Of a stretch of DNA of 64,000 nucleotides, positions 52,099 to 60,534 are shown piece by piece. Within the stretch, counting starts at the first letter, position 1. Each line of letters starts with the position of its first letter. The notes below the pieces were generated by a model. The model was given only the letters and a program-made list of their open reading frames with translations. It did no database searches and was not told where the DNA came from. The stretch comes from Mycobacterium sp. shizuoka-1. GTDB lineage: Bacteria; Actinomycetota; Actinomycetes; Mycobacteriales; Mycobacteriaceae. Location of the stretch: NCBI RefSeq assembly GCF_002723835.1, contig NZ_BEWG01000081.1, positions 25,781 to 89,780 of the forward strand. Reading direction: 5' to 3'. The position numbers and the translations under genes are program-made.

Positions 52099-52711
52099 AA
52101 GACCATGATCTGTCAGCGCCGTCATGTAAGTAGCGATGGTTCTGTGGTAGTTGCCCGCTCGACGGACGCTTTGCGGATGAATCGATGCCCAGAACCCTTC
52201 GGCCAGGTAGTCACCGATCACTCGGCGCTGAAGGCCGTCAACCATTACAGAGCTGGCGCTCGGGGCCTCGAAGCATGGGTGCGGCACGGTGAAGGCGAAC
52301 CTGCCTTCCGGCTTCAGTACGCGCTTGATCGATCCAATAGTGCTGTGCAGATCCGGGATATTGTTCAGTGAAAGTGCAGCGGTTACCCAGTCCATCGATT
52401 CACTGCCGACGGTGGACAGCGTCCGCCCGTCGTCGTGGCGGTAGGTCGCACCGGTGGGATGAGCCTGCTCGGTGGCTTGGGCGTGGGCGATGAGCCCTGA
52501 TGTCGCGTCGATACCGACGACGGTGGCGCCGCGAACCGCAATGGCGCGGGTGACGATGCCTTCGCCGCAGCCGACGTCGAGAACGTGAACGCCGGTCAGC
52601 GTAGGCGGGGATCACGGACAACAGGATGTCGCGGGAAAATTTGTGCATCGCCGAACCGCCACGCACCAGTGCCGCGTACCAATCAGCGATATTGTCCCAG
52701 GTTTCGGCCAC
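52099..52711 (-). pseudogene. class I SAM-dependent methyltransferase, N-terminal two thirds, frameshifted and split by IS605
   Basis: From GTG 52711 the - strand reads VAETWDNIADWYAALVRGGS then AMHKFSRDILLSVIP. After a shift near 52600 comes the SAM-binding part GVHVLDVGCGEGIVTRAIAV (motif I), ATVVGIDATSGLIAHAQ, SESMDWVTAALSLNNIPDLH and RVLKPEGRFAFTVPHPCF. It ends at the IS605 border in TALTDHGL; its missing end lies at 50198-50329. The frameshift is independent of the insertion, so the gene was hit twice or the sequence has an error there. Confidence 0.75.
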
Positions 52712-52754
52712 CAAGGCCTCAGCGTATCGGCCATTGTCGGCGCATGCTGAAAGG

Positions 52755-53508
52755 ATGTCGATCCGACGCCCTCCCAATTCCGATCGGCGCCGAGCGGAGG
52801 CGTTTGGCCTCGCCGCCGACGACTACCACCGATACCGACCGCGCTATCCCCGCTCTCTCATCGATGGGCTGGTTGAGAGTCGCCATCTGCGCACACTCGA
52901 TGTTGGTGCGGGTACAGGGCATCGCGTCGTTACAGCTGATAGAGGCAGGTGCGGAAGTCCTTGCCGTGGAGCCCGACTCGCGGATGGCGCGAGTGGCCAC
53001 CGAGAACGGCATTCGCGTCGAACAAGCGACATTCGAGGACTGGCTACCAGCCGGCAGGTCGTTCGATCTCGTTGTCTTTGCCCAGTCGTTCCACTGGGTG
53101 CAGCCACAGCACGGGCTCGAAAAAGTGGCCTCAATACTTCGTCCAGGCGGTCGTCTCGCACTCTTGTCGAACCGGCTGACTCCCGTGTCGCCGACAAGGC
53201 AGGAACTGGACGAGGCCTACGCCGGCCTGCTCGCCGCGTCCCTGCGGCCCCCAATCGATGCGGTCCACGATGACGAACTGATGGTGATGATTCGAAAGTA
53301 CGGATACATCGTCGAGCGGCGACGAGTCACCGAACGACTCCGCTACACCACCGATGCCTGGGTGAACATGGTGCTCACCTACTCCAACGTCGTAACCCTC
53401 GACCCGCTGCGCCGTTCTCGGCTGCGGTCCCGCCTCGAGCAACGCATCGGCGCCGAGGGAGTGGGCGTGGAGAACGACGCCACGGCAGTTATCTGCACGC
53501 CTCGATGA
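52755..53508 (+). pseudogene. class I SAM-dependent methyltransferase with one frameshift
   Basis: ATG 52755 (AAAGG upstream) starts MSIRRPPNSDRRRAEAFGLA then ADDYHRYRPRYPRSLIDGLV and the SAM motif RTLDVGAGTG. Just after it, near 52925, the frame shifts; the text resumes as IASLQLIEAGAEVLAVEPDS, GIRVEQATFEDWLPAGRSFD, FAQSFHWVQPQHGLEKVASI and ends VENDATAVICTPR. If the shift is a sequencing error the gene is intact (about 250 residues); otherwise it is a recent pseudogene. It diverges from the methyltransferase on the other strand, with overlapping 5' ends. Confidence 0.7.
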
Positions 53509-53904
53509 CGCGGCGCGTACCGGTGGCGCCCCATACTTCGGGCGTGGCACCAATCTCATGAGATGGCACACCTAGGTGACGGACGCGGGCCCTGGTAGCG
53601 CGAGCCGTAGACCACGAGCCGGATGTCGTGAGTTCTCGTGGTCAGCTCTCATCGAAGAAGCGGCCGGTCAGCTCCGACGCAACTAACGCAGATCGCTAGA
53701 ACGCAGGAATGCTAGCAAGCGCACTTGCGGGGAAGCTGGTAAACACGCAAGCAGTGATGGTAGAGAGCTAAAGACCTAACGAACCGGCAAATAAGCATGC
53801 ACGGAATCAAGTCCTCTAGCAATCGTCTGATACAGCTGCATAGCATGCTAGATAGCTGGGACGCCGGTTCTCAGCCAAGGGGATCGTGGAAAGAAGACGC
53901 GCAT
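53509..53904. other. 396-bp non-coding stretch, AT-richer than its surroundings
   Basis: No gene, tRNA or CRISPR-like repeat seen. It is AT-richer than the flanks and contains repeated GCTAG and GCATGC/TGCATAGC words (for example TGCTAGCAAGC near 53713 and GCATAGCATGCTAG near 53840). It likely holds the promoter of the small ORF/protease pair, or marks the border of the plasmid-like module. Confidence 0.5.
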
Positions 53905-54087
53905 ATGCCCGACACAAAGTCCGAAGTGCAGATCAGTTTCCGCGCCCCGTTTGAGCTGAAGGTGGCCTTCGAACAAGCCCTGCTGTACCGCTCGATACGA
54001 GAGGGACGGAAAATCGCCGCCAATAAGGTGCTCATCGAGCAGGTCGAGGCGTTCATCGAGCGCGAAGAGAAGTTGCGCCAACAATGA
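53905..54087 (+). CDS. small hypothetical protein coupled to secreted protease
   Basis: A 60-residue, charged, probably cytoplasmic protein: MPDTKSEVQISFRAPFELKV ... IEQVEAFIEREEKLRQQ. The end is a predicted amphipathic helix rich in Glu/Arg. I recognise no family. ATG 53905 has GAAAGAAG upstream; the frame is open from 53797. Its stop overlaps the start of the protease gene (ATGA, 54084-54087), so the two are expressed together. Confidence 0.6.
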   Translation: MPDTKSEVQISFRAPFELKVAFEQALLYRSIREGRKIAANKVLIEQVEAFIEREEKLRQQ

Positions 54088-54770
54088 TTCGGTCAGCGCT
54101 GGTTTCTGCGATCCTCGCCGCAGTGTTGGCGGTGCTGCCGGTCTGCCCTGCGACCCCGCCGGCGTCAGCGGCCGCATCTGTGCTGGCCTACCCGGGGATG
54201 CCTATCCTGCAGGGCGAAACGCGCTGCACGCTTGCGTTTATCGACACCATCCGCCGCATCGGCTACTCTGCCGGTCATTGCAACACCAGCAGCGAGGTGC
54301 GCGACGAACACGGCCGCCCGCTGGGCATCGTGAGTGTGTGGCAGCACAACCGCGCAGGGAAGCTCACGACAGGCGTCGAGGACGCCGTGATCGACTATGA
54401 AGCGATCAGCATCAATCCTGGCGTTGAGGTCACCAACCTTCTTGGGCCGGCGTTCACCCGCCCGCTGATCACCCAACCCGGTGTCACCCCAACCCCGGGC
54501 ATGGTGGTCTGTCAACGCGGCACCACCACCGGATCATCATGTGGTGTTATCGACGCTGTGCATGACGGGTGGTTCACCATGCGGGCCGGCGGGATGACCA
54601 GCGAGCACGGTGACTCCGGCGCCCCGGTCTACACCTACACCGACGAGACGGGATCCACCCCGGTCATCGTCGGCATCCTTCGCGGCCTCAACGGCGGACG
54701 CGCCGCGGCAGTCAGCTGGCCGGACACGCTGCGCCACGCGATCTATGACGCCGCAGCAGCCACCTCTTAA
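54084..54770 (+). CDS. secreted trypsin-like serine protease (Rv1815-like)
   Basis: A 228-residue protein with a signal peptide (MIRSALVSAILAAVLAVLPV, cleavage near ASAA, residue 30). The chymotrypsin-fold triad is visible: His65 in YSAGHC, an Asp around residue 104 (VIDYEAI), and Ser178 in GDSGAPVYTY. It resembles the exported mycobacterial Rv1815-type proteins of unclear function. Four Cys (48, 66, 143, 153) may form two disulphides. It is coupled to the small ORF upstream. Target unknown. Confidence 0.82.
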   Translation: MIRSALVSAILAAVLAVLPVCPATPPASAAASVLAYPGMPILQGETRCTLAFIDTIRRIGYSAGHCNTSSEVRDEHGRPLGIVSVWQHNRAGKLTTGVEDAVIDYEAISINPGVEVTNLLGPAFTRPLITQPGVTPTPGMVVCQRGTTTGSSCGVIDAVHDGWFTMRAGGMTSEHGDSGAPVYTYTDETGSTPVIVGILRGLNGGRAAAVSWPDTLRHAIYDAAAATS

Positions 54771-54876
54771 CGCGCGGATTTAGACTGGGCCGACACGGTT
54801 TCCTCTATGCGATTCAGAAGGCCCACAACTCACGATGCCCGGACTGCGCCCGACGCCTCACCACGAGGCAATCAAT

Positions 54877-55104
54877 ATGGATGTCCGCGCACAACTGATG
54901 TCCGCGATCAACGAACAGATCGTCAACAACGGCTGGACCCAGTCCGAAGCTGCCGAGAAACTCAACGTCAACCAGCCGCGCATCTCATATCTGGTCAGCG
55001 GTCAGATCGAACGATTCAGTGTCGACGCTCTCCTGAACATGGCCGCCCTTGCTGGCCTGCAAATCGAACTGACCGTCAAACCCGCGACCCAGCACCAGCC
55101 CTGA
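54877..55104 (+). CDS. XRE-family helix-turn-helix protein (HTH_37, HigA-like)
   Basis: A 75-residue DNA-binding protein: MDVRAQLMSAINEQIVNNGW then TQSEAAEKLNVNQPRISYLV (helix-turn-helix) and LNMAALAGLQIELTV at the end. Such proteins are often antitoxins of RelE/HigB-type pairs, but no toxin gene is seen on either side; the gene directly before it is the protease. The start could also be ATG 54835 (89 residues); 54877 follows GAGG. Confidence 0.78.
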   Translation: MDVRAQLMSAINEQIVNNGWTQSEAAEKLNVNQPRISYLVSGQIERFSVDALLNMAALAGLQIELTVKPATQHQP

Positions 55105-55207
55105 TACGTCACCGGTGACACCCCGGTTGCAGACGATCGTCGACTCTGCGGGGGAGGGGACGTCACGTGGTGCACAACTGAAATGAGTGCTCCCGCTGCA
55201 GAAGAAC

Positions 55208-55242
55208 CGCCCCGAAATCCGGTCCAGAGGATTTGCGGGGCG
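55208..55242. terminator. strong hairpin between convergent genes
   Basis: CGCCCCGAAATCC (55208-55220), loop of 8, GGATTTGCGGGGCG (55229-55242): 13-bp arms with one bulged base. It lies between the HTH gene (+ strand) and the - strand gene ending at 55391, so it can serve both as terminator. The rest of 55105-55390 holds no gene. Confidence 0.55.
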
Positions 55243-55390
55243 ATTCAGTTCAGGTGTCAGGGAGGAGGAGCCGGACGGCTACGACGCTAAGTTACGCGCA
55301 CCCGACACACAACAGGTCGGGATGGCCAGATGATGATGCACTGCGGTTGCGGGCGTTTTCCGAGACCGGGGGAGCGCCCGAACATCCGCT

Positions 55391-56230
55391 TCAACGAACG
55401 ACCTTCAGTAGCTGCCCGAGCCGGGCCAGCCGCTGCGCGGCATCCACGCATTCCCGCGCGGTCGCGTCGCTGTCCACCGATGCCAGCGCCCCGGCGGCCG
55501 CGGCCGGATCGACTCGCCGCACGATCGCCAGCGCAGCGCGCAGCTGCGCAGTGTCCACATCGCCGCTTTCCGCCACGGGACCGGCAGCCACCACCGCCGC
55601 ATCGGGGGTGTAGCCGGCCGGGGCCTGCGCCGCGGCGACATCACGGTTATCGATTGCGCCGGCGAAAACGGAATCAGGCTCAGGTGCAGGAAGGGCTGCG
55701 GGCGGAAGCGGCGGCAACACCTCGACTTCGTCGGAACCGACCTCGTCCGATCCAGGTGGGCAGCTGCGCCGCTCGGCGATCTCCGAGTCGATCAATGCCC
55801 GCAGCGCCGCAGTCCGCGCAGCGCCGTCAGCCACGCCGGCCAGCTGTTGCGGGGCCGCTGCCAGCACGCGGGCAGCGCCGGCCTGCCCGAGCTGCGCAAC
55901 ATCGTGAGGCGTGATCGGAATGCGGGTGTCCTCACCGACGAGCTCCTGAAGCGGCGCCACCAACGTTTCGACACCTTGGCGGTAGCGACGCGCGTTCGAC
56001 GCCGATCCGCCCAGCTGATCGCGCACAAAAGCACCGAAGTCCGGGTACGGCGCGCCGTCGCGACCCGACAGGTGGCGCCAGTCTTCGTCGCGGTAGATCG
56101 CCGCGAGCACCTCGAGCACCCGCCCCACCGCACAGGAGAGTTCACCGACTCGTCGAACAGCGCGTTCCTGGGGCGTCTCGACCGCCTCAGCGCCAGGACA
56201 GAGCACCACGGCCGGTCTTGTCGACGTCAT
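55391..56230 (-). CDS. hypothetical protein, plasmid/ICE-type
   Basis: A 279-residue protein. The first half is structured (RRVGELSCAVGRVLEVLAAI, YRDEDWRHLSGRDGAPYPDF, GAFVRDQLGGSASNARRYRQ); the second half is Ala/Pro/Glu-rich and ends in a helix LRAALAIVRRVDPAAAAGAL. SASNARRYRQGVETL resembles the helix-turn-helix of ParB-like or phage proteins, but I cannot assign a family. Its start overlaps the stop of the next gene upstream (56227-56230), so it is in one unit with it. Confidence 0.65.
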   Translation of the reverse strand: MTSTRPAVVLCPGAEAVETPQERAVRRVGELSCAVGRVLEVLAAIYRDEDWRHLSGRDGAPYPDFGAFVRDQLGGSASNARRYRQGVETLVAPLQELVGEDTRIPITPHDVAQLGQAGAARVLAAAPQQLAGVADGAARTAALRALIDSEIAERRSCPPGSDEVGSDEVEVLPPLPPAALPAPEPDSVFAGAIDNRDVAAAQAPAGYTPDAAVVAAGPVAESGDVDTAQLRAALAIVRRVDPAAAAGALASVDSDATARECVDAAQRLARLGQLLKVVR

Positions 56231-56856
56231 CGGGCGCTCGCGACCAGCGCGGCCGACACCGCGGCGAGCGCCTCTGTTCCCAGGAACCGGCCAAGCCGCT
56301 CCCGCACGGCCTGATCAGCCCACGCCTGAGCCACGATTTCGGCCAACGTTGAGTTCACCACCCCCAACAGCGGATCGGCGGGGCATCGCAGCCGCATCCG
56401 CACCCGCGAACCTCCATCCGGCAACAACCGCACCAGCCCCGCTGTCGCGTGACCAGACTCGAGCACATCAGTCCCTGTGCGCACCCAACCCATCACTCGG
56501 TGCTCCACCAGAGCCGTCACCACCGGGTCGTCAAACGAGCCGACCGGGACCGCCTGCAACGGTCCATCTCCATCGCCGGTGTGCCCCAACGACAACCGCT
56601 GCCGATACTCCTGCTCGGCCAGCGCCAAACCCGCCAGATACACCGCGCGCAACTCGTCGCGCTCATCACCGCGGGCGAGCTCGAAACGCCGATACGTTTC
56701 GCATGCCCCGTCCGTCGTTGCCGCATACTCAATCGCTGCTGCCCGCAACCGTTCTCGCGCAACCCGCAGCTGCTCACTTACCGCGTCGAGCTGCTGCCGT
56801 TTACGAGCGCGCAGCGCGCCGATGTCAGTGGTCGCCGCGCTCACGCCGGTCTGCTT
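56227..56856 (-). CDS. hypothetical coiled-coil protein
   Basis: A 209-residue protein. The N-terminal part is a coiled-coil-like helix (GALRARKRQQLDAVSEQLRV, ARERLRAAAIEYAATTDGA), followed by a compact part (LEHRVMGWVRTGTDVLESG-like, SRVRMRLRCPADPLLGVVNS). I recognise no family. ATG 56856 or GTG 56841 are possible starts; both lie in the end of the small gene before it. Overlaps the gene after it by 4 bp. Confidence 0.6.
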   Translation of the reverse strand, partial: KQTGVSAATTDIGALRARKRQQLDAVSEQLRVARERLRAAAIEYAATTDGACETYRRFELARGDERDELRAVYLAGLALAEQEYRQRLSLGHTGDGDGPLQAVPVGSFDDPVVTALVEHRVMGWVRTGTDVLESGHATAGLVRLLPDGGSRVRMRLRCPADPLLGVVNSTLAEIVAQAWADQAVRERLGRFLGTEALAAVSAALVASAR

Positions 56857-56980
56857 CATCGACGCCGAAGAATGCATCGACCTGCCGCTGGGCCGAGATC
56901 TCGTCAGGACCTTCAAAAACGTGGGTGGCGCCGTCGGTGGGATCGGTCACCTCAATTCGAACCACTGTCTTGTCAGCCAT
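56825..56980 (-). CDS. small hypothetical protein (51 aa)
   Basis: ATG 56980 has GGAGG 7 bases upstream. The product reads MADKTVVRIEVTDPTDGATH then VFEGPDEISAQRQVDAFFGV, a beta-strand-rich small protein. No family recognised. It lies 27 bp after the ArdC-like gene, in the same unit, and overlaps the start of the next gene. Confidence 0.6.
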   Translation of the reverse strand: MADKTVVRIEVTDPTDGATHVFEGPDEISAQRQVDAFFGVDEADRRERGDH

Positions 56981-57006
56981 CGCCGGAACTCCTCCATCTG
57001 TGAAAC

Positions 57007-58053
57007 TCATATCTCGAACCGCTTGATACGTCCCATAATTCGATCGGTCGCCTTCACAACCGCTTCAGCGGTGCGACGAACCTTCTCCCGATCACCCTGC
57101 GCCCAACTCTGGATGTAGCCAAAGGACCAATCGCCGGGAGACTCCAAGCCATAGCGTCGACTCACCACGTAGGCCACGCTTTCGGCTTCAACTTCCATCG
57201 TCGATCGTTCTCCGCCAGCACCGGTGTGGTATTCATCAGTGCGTTCGGTATGCCCGAGTTCGATATGGGCCAGTTCATGGGCCTTGGTTTTGGCCTGCTG
57301 GGCATGGCTTCCGCGGGAGTTGATCACCACCGTCTTGGCCACCGGATCGGTGTAGCCGTTAGCGACATCGGCGCCCTCACCCAGGTCCCGATACTCCAGC
57401 CGATAACCGTGGCCCTCGATCTGGTCGTCGAGGTCTTCATGCATGCCGTCCGGGGCCCGACCCGACAAGTGCGAAACCGAGATGAACGGCGGTTCGGGCA
57501 GGGGATCACCGCTGGTCGACGACACATCAAACACCGGCACGACCTTGAAGCCGACCACACGGTTCTCCCGCTTCGTCGCACCGTTGTCGTCTTCAACCTG
57601 AATCTTCTTCACCATCGGGGCATAGATCCAGATCGCCTTCTCGCCCTTGTTGACCGAGCGGCCCAACTCCTTCCACTTGTTGAACCCTGCCACCCGGGTG
57701 GCATCAGGCTTCTGCGAGAGGATCAGCAACTGATTGTTCAGCGAGTAGCGGTGGAAGCGCTGCGAAAACTCAAGCCACTCTTGCCACTTCTGCCCGTCAT
57801 CGAGCTCGTCGAGCGCGGTGTCGATCTCGCGGCGAATATCCTCGGTACGGGTCGACTTGTCCGGAAAACTGACCACGCGCCGCGCCTGATCAGCGCTACG
57901 GTCATCGACGTCGCCGAGATCGGCTAGCTCAGACTGCAACGCTGCCCGCGTGCGCTCCAACCGCACCACCGTCGCCGCAGCCCGCCCATACGCCGCGCGC
58001 ATATCGCCCGGACAGCGGCGGGGACCATCGGGCTCATCCTTACCGCGACACAT
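57007..58053 (-). CDS. ArdC-like antirestriction protein with ImmA/IrrE-type metallopeptidase
   Basis: A 348-residue protein. The N-terminal domain (WQEWLEFSQRFHRYSLNNQL, LILSQKPDATRVAGFNKWKE, LGRSVNKGEKAIWIYAPM) is the ArdC single-strand DNA-binding domain. The C-terminal half has the zinc site HELAHIELGH and a downstream Glu (MEVEAESVAYVV), as in ImmA/IrrE-type peptidases. ArdC proteins are carried by plasmids and ICEs and protect incoming DNA from restriction. The start is uncertain (TTG 58068, ATG 58053 or ATG 58002). First gene of a run of four on this strand. Confidence 0.85.
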   Translation of the reverse strand: MCRGKDEPDGPRRCPGDMRAAYGRAAATVVRLERTRAALQSELADLGDVDDRSADQARRVVSFPDKSTRTEDIRREIDTALDELDDGQKWQEWLEFSQRFHRYSLNNQLLILSQKPDATRVAGFNKWKELGRSVNKGEKAIWIYAPMVKKIQVEDDNGATKRENRVVGFKVVPVFDVSSTSGDPLPEPPFISVSHLSGRAPDGMHEDLDDQIEGHGYRLEYRDLGEGADVANGYTDPVAKTVVINSRGSHAQQAKTKAHELAHIELGHTERTDEYHTGAGGERSTMEVEAESVAYVVSRRYGLESPGDWSFGYIQSWAQGDREKVRRTAEAVVKATDRIMGRIKRFEI

Positions 58054-58192
58054 CTGCACCGAATCCAAACCTGCACTGCATGCAGATGAGCATCAGCCAG
58101 CTACGCCGCCACATTCAAGAGGACCGCAGCGCAGCCGGAGAGCTGCGCGCCTCTCTCGCAAACCGCGGCCCGGCCGCCTAACCTCAACAAGC

Positions 58193-58912
58193 GTGAACAC
58201 CGCCGCGCCGCCGCCGCACGAACGCAGCCCATCAGCCGCCACGCCGCCGGCCCCGACACCGCCGCGCACTCCACCCCCGGACAGCACCTCGGCAATGACC
58301 GCACAACCCGACGACCACGAGTGGAACATCGACGCGCCAGCCAAACTGGCCCGCACCCAGGCCGCAATCGACGACTTTCTGTACCGCATCACCAAACTCA
58401 ACTACTTACGCGCACAGCTACTTTCAGCGCGCGAAGGAACCCTGAAGTCGGACTGGCGCACCACACTGGCCAAGTCCGCCACCGAATCCATCGGCCTGCA
58501 GCCAGACCAACAAGCTGCCCGCGAGCGAGCAGCCCGCGACATCTCCGCGCTGCCGCCGGCCGACTGGGAACCCGATCGTCACGTCGGATGGCGACTGGCG
58601 CTCAACGCCTGGTACGAAGCCACCAACCAGTGCCTCGACGACATTGAGAACGCCGAAAAGCAACTGCGCGCCGAGTCGTGGATGTCAGCAGACACCGTCA
58701 CCACCCGCATCGCGATGGACCGCGACTTGACCACGGCGTCATATCGCGCCGGCCTGGCCGCCGGCGGACTCGACGTCGACTGGTACGACTGGCTCATCGA
58801 CCGCGTCCGCAAATGGCCGGACAAGCAACGCCGAGACAATCAGCTCGACCTGATGACCCTCGAACCTGCCTACCGGGACTCGATGCAGCAGCTGCCCGCC
58901 TACTGGGCATAA
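58193..58912 (+). CDS. hypothetical protein, plasmid/ICE-type
   Basis: A 239-residue protein from GTG 58193, or 205 residues from ATG 58295. The first 35 residues are Pro/Ala-rich; the rest is helical with AKLARTQAAIDDFLYRITKL, LYRITKLNYLRAQLLSAREG and WYDWLIDRVRKWPDKQRRDN. No family recognised. A 31-codon ORF (58086-58181, MSISQLRRHIQEDRSAAGEL) precedes it and may be a real small gene. It diverges from the ArdC-like gene and is followed by the zinc-ribbon gene on the same strand. Confidence 0.62.
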   Translation: MNTAAPPPHERSPSAATPPAPTPPRTPPPDSTSAMTAQPDDHEWNIDAPAKLARTQAAIDDFLYRITKLNYLRAQLLSAREGTLKSDWRTTLAKSATESIGLQPDQQAARERAARDISALPPADWEPDRHVGWRLALNAWYEATNQCLDDIENAEKQLRAESWMSADTVTTRIAMDRDLTTASYRAGLAAGGLDVDWYDWLIDRVRKWPDKQRRDNQLDLMTLEPAYRDSMQQLPAYWA

Positions 58913-59141
58913 CCAAACCCGCCACCGGCACGCACGCAACACAATCTTCGCTACAACAGCCGCACGGTCGGCTACACTCGACCCAGAGCCGTTCGCACGG
59001 CTGATCCCGAGCCGCCGTGGCGCCTGTACCGCTACCGGCATTCGAGGGCAAGGTCCGCCGGATCTGCGAAACAACCCCCGTCACTGCAACGTGGCGGCGG
59101 GTACAGGACGTCGCCGACCGACCAGTGAACGGATTCACCAG

Positions 59142-59921
59142 ATGACGAAATACGCCGCCCGCAAGAAGGCCGCCCGCATCTTCCAGCAGACCCACCCCGA
59201 CACCACATTCCCCGCCGCCCTGCGCGCCGTGAGCCTCCCCGCCGCCGCGCCGCCATCCTGGCGACCCGGCCAGGCCCCCTGGATCCGCTCAACCGACCCC
59301 GATGAGCCCGTCGGCTGCTATTTCTGCGGAAAGCCCACGGCCATCACATCTTTCGGCGATGTGTCGATAGACACCGGCCGGGTGGAGCTCTACTGCGACA
59401 ACGGCGCATGCGATGCCCGTGAGGTCGAAGTGATCGTCGTCGACGACGGGACATCGCGCACGGCACAACGTACCGATGTGCGCATCCTGGGCCGCTACGG
59501 GCCGACCGCGCGGCCGTCGTGGACCCGAGGAGTCGGCCCGGACTGGACCGCGGGGATGCCGCCGAGCGCCAGATCCACCAAAGCCCAGTGCGTGTGCGTG
59601 TTCTGCGGCGCCACCAGCTGCGTCCCCGCACGCGATGACGATCCGGTCGACGCCGGCCGGATGCGCCTGCACTGCACCAACCCGCGGTGCAGCGTCGTCG
59701 ACGTCGACGTCCTCGTCACCCGCGACGGCACCGGTTGGCCGCAGGACCGCCAGGACGTCAAAGCGCTCAACGCGATCGACCCGAACCTGGCCGGCTTCCA
59801 CGCCGCCGGCGCCGACGACGTGGCCGGCATACGCATAGTGCCGGTCAGCGAACTGCACAACGCCCCGGAGGACCTGGAGCTTCAACTGCGCGTCTCCGGG
59901 CCCGCCCCGTGGGAGCGGTAA
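59142..59921 (+). CDS. protein with two zinc-ribbon-like domains
   Basis: A 259-residue protein from ATG 59142 (MTKYAARKKAARIFQQTHPD). It has two copies of a similar domain: VGCYFCGKPTAIT...LYCDNGACDAREVEVIV and VCVFCGATSCVP...LHCTNPRCSVVDVDVLV, each with CxxC and a second CxxxxC pair, so probably one zinc each. No enzyme motif is seen. Doubling suggests duplication of an ancestral domain. It converges on the CRISPR-effector-like gene, with only a hairpin terminator between. Confidence 0.7.
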   Translation: MTKYAARKKAARIFQQTHPDTTFPAALRAVSLPAAAPPSWRPGQAPWIRSTDPDEPVGCYFCGKPTAITSFGDVSIDTGRVELYCDNGACDAREVEVIVVDDGTSRTAQRTDVRILGRYGPTARPSWTRGVGPDWTAGMPPSARSTKAQCVCVFCGATSCVPARDDDPVDAGRMRLHCTNPRCSVVDVDVLVTRDGTGWPQDRQDVKALNAIDPNLAGFHAAGADDVAGIRIVPVSELHNAPEDLELQLRVSGPAPWER

Positions 59922-59990
59922 CGATCCCGGCCGTGAGTGTGCAGGCCTCCTCTGGCTTTGCCGCCGCCGCTGAGTGATCCTGGAAGAGGA

Positions 59991-60023
59991 GGTGCCCCGC
60001 CCGACCCCCCGGGGCGGGGCACC
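59991..60023. terminator. strong bidirectional hairpin
   Basis: GGTGCCCCGCCC (59991-60002), loop of 9, GGGCGGGGCACC (60012-60023): perfect 12-bp stem. It lies between the converging zinc-ribbon gene and the Cas12m-like gene and can end transcription from both sides. Confidence 0.7.
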
Positions 60024-60139
60024 CACTCATTTCCCGTGTGGTGATTCCACATGCGGACGTCGGAACATCGAGGCCGTTCCGCTGGCCACCACCACAATAT
60101 GTCCACCACTCGCCAGAATGCAGCCCAACCGGGGAGACG

Positions 60140-60428
60140 TCACCCTGTCGATATCTGCAGCATGAGCTTCGTCGCCGAATCGTCAGGGTCATAGAAAGCC
60201 CCACAGCCCTCGCACTTCACCGGCGGGGTCCCGTAGCGGTCATCGGCTGGATTCTCATGACCACAATCAGCATGAACCCGCGACAGGCCGCGGCCGCTGA
60301 CAACCTCGACCGCCACACCGGCGCGCCGGGCGGCGACAGTCAACAAGCCGCGGAACCGACCCGGGGCCGCATGAGCGCGGTGACGGCCGATGCTGTGCGC
60401 GACCGGCCTCGGCAGATCAGTTCGTGCC
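60140..60428 (-). pseudogene. C-terminal part of a Cas12m-like effector, cut off by IS21
   Basis: The - strand frame entering from the IS21 border reads RTDLPRPVAHSIGRHRAHAA, then GRFRGLLTVAARRAG, GLSRVHADCGHENPADDRYG, VKCEGCGAFYDPDDSATKLM and stops at 60140. The Cys pairs (CGH, CEGC) form a zinc ribbon, and YDPDDSATKLML holds the last RuvC acidic residue, in the place of DRDxNAA of TnpB. It joins in frame to 62977-64000 once the element and one 5-bp duplication copy are taken out. Between 59922 and 60139 only a hairpin terminator is seen. Confidence 0.7.
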
Positions 60429-60534
60429 TGTCAATGGCCAGTGAGTTCTCCCCGTGGGCGGCCAGTTTTTCTCCCCGCTGGTGGCCAGTTGTGAATCCCC
60501 AACGGCGGCCAGTTATTTCCCCACGGTCTGGTGG

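Noticed and set aside
47811..54834. The 14-mer AAGGCCCACAACTC occurs at about 47811 and 54821
   Set aside because: Flanking sequence does not match beyond a few bases; too short to claim a repeat or recombination site.
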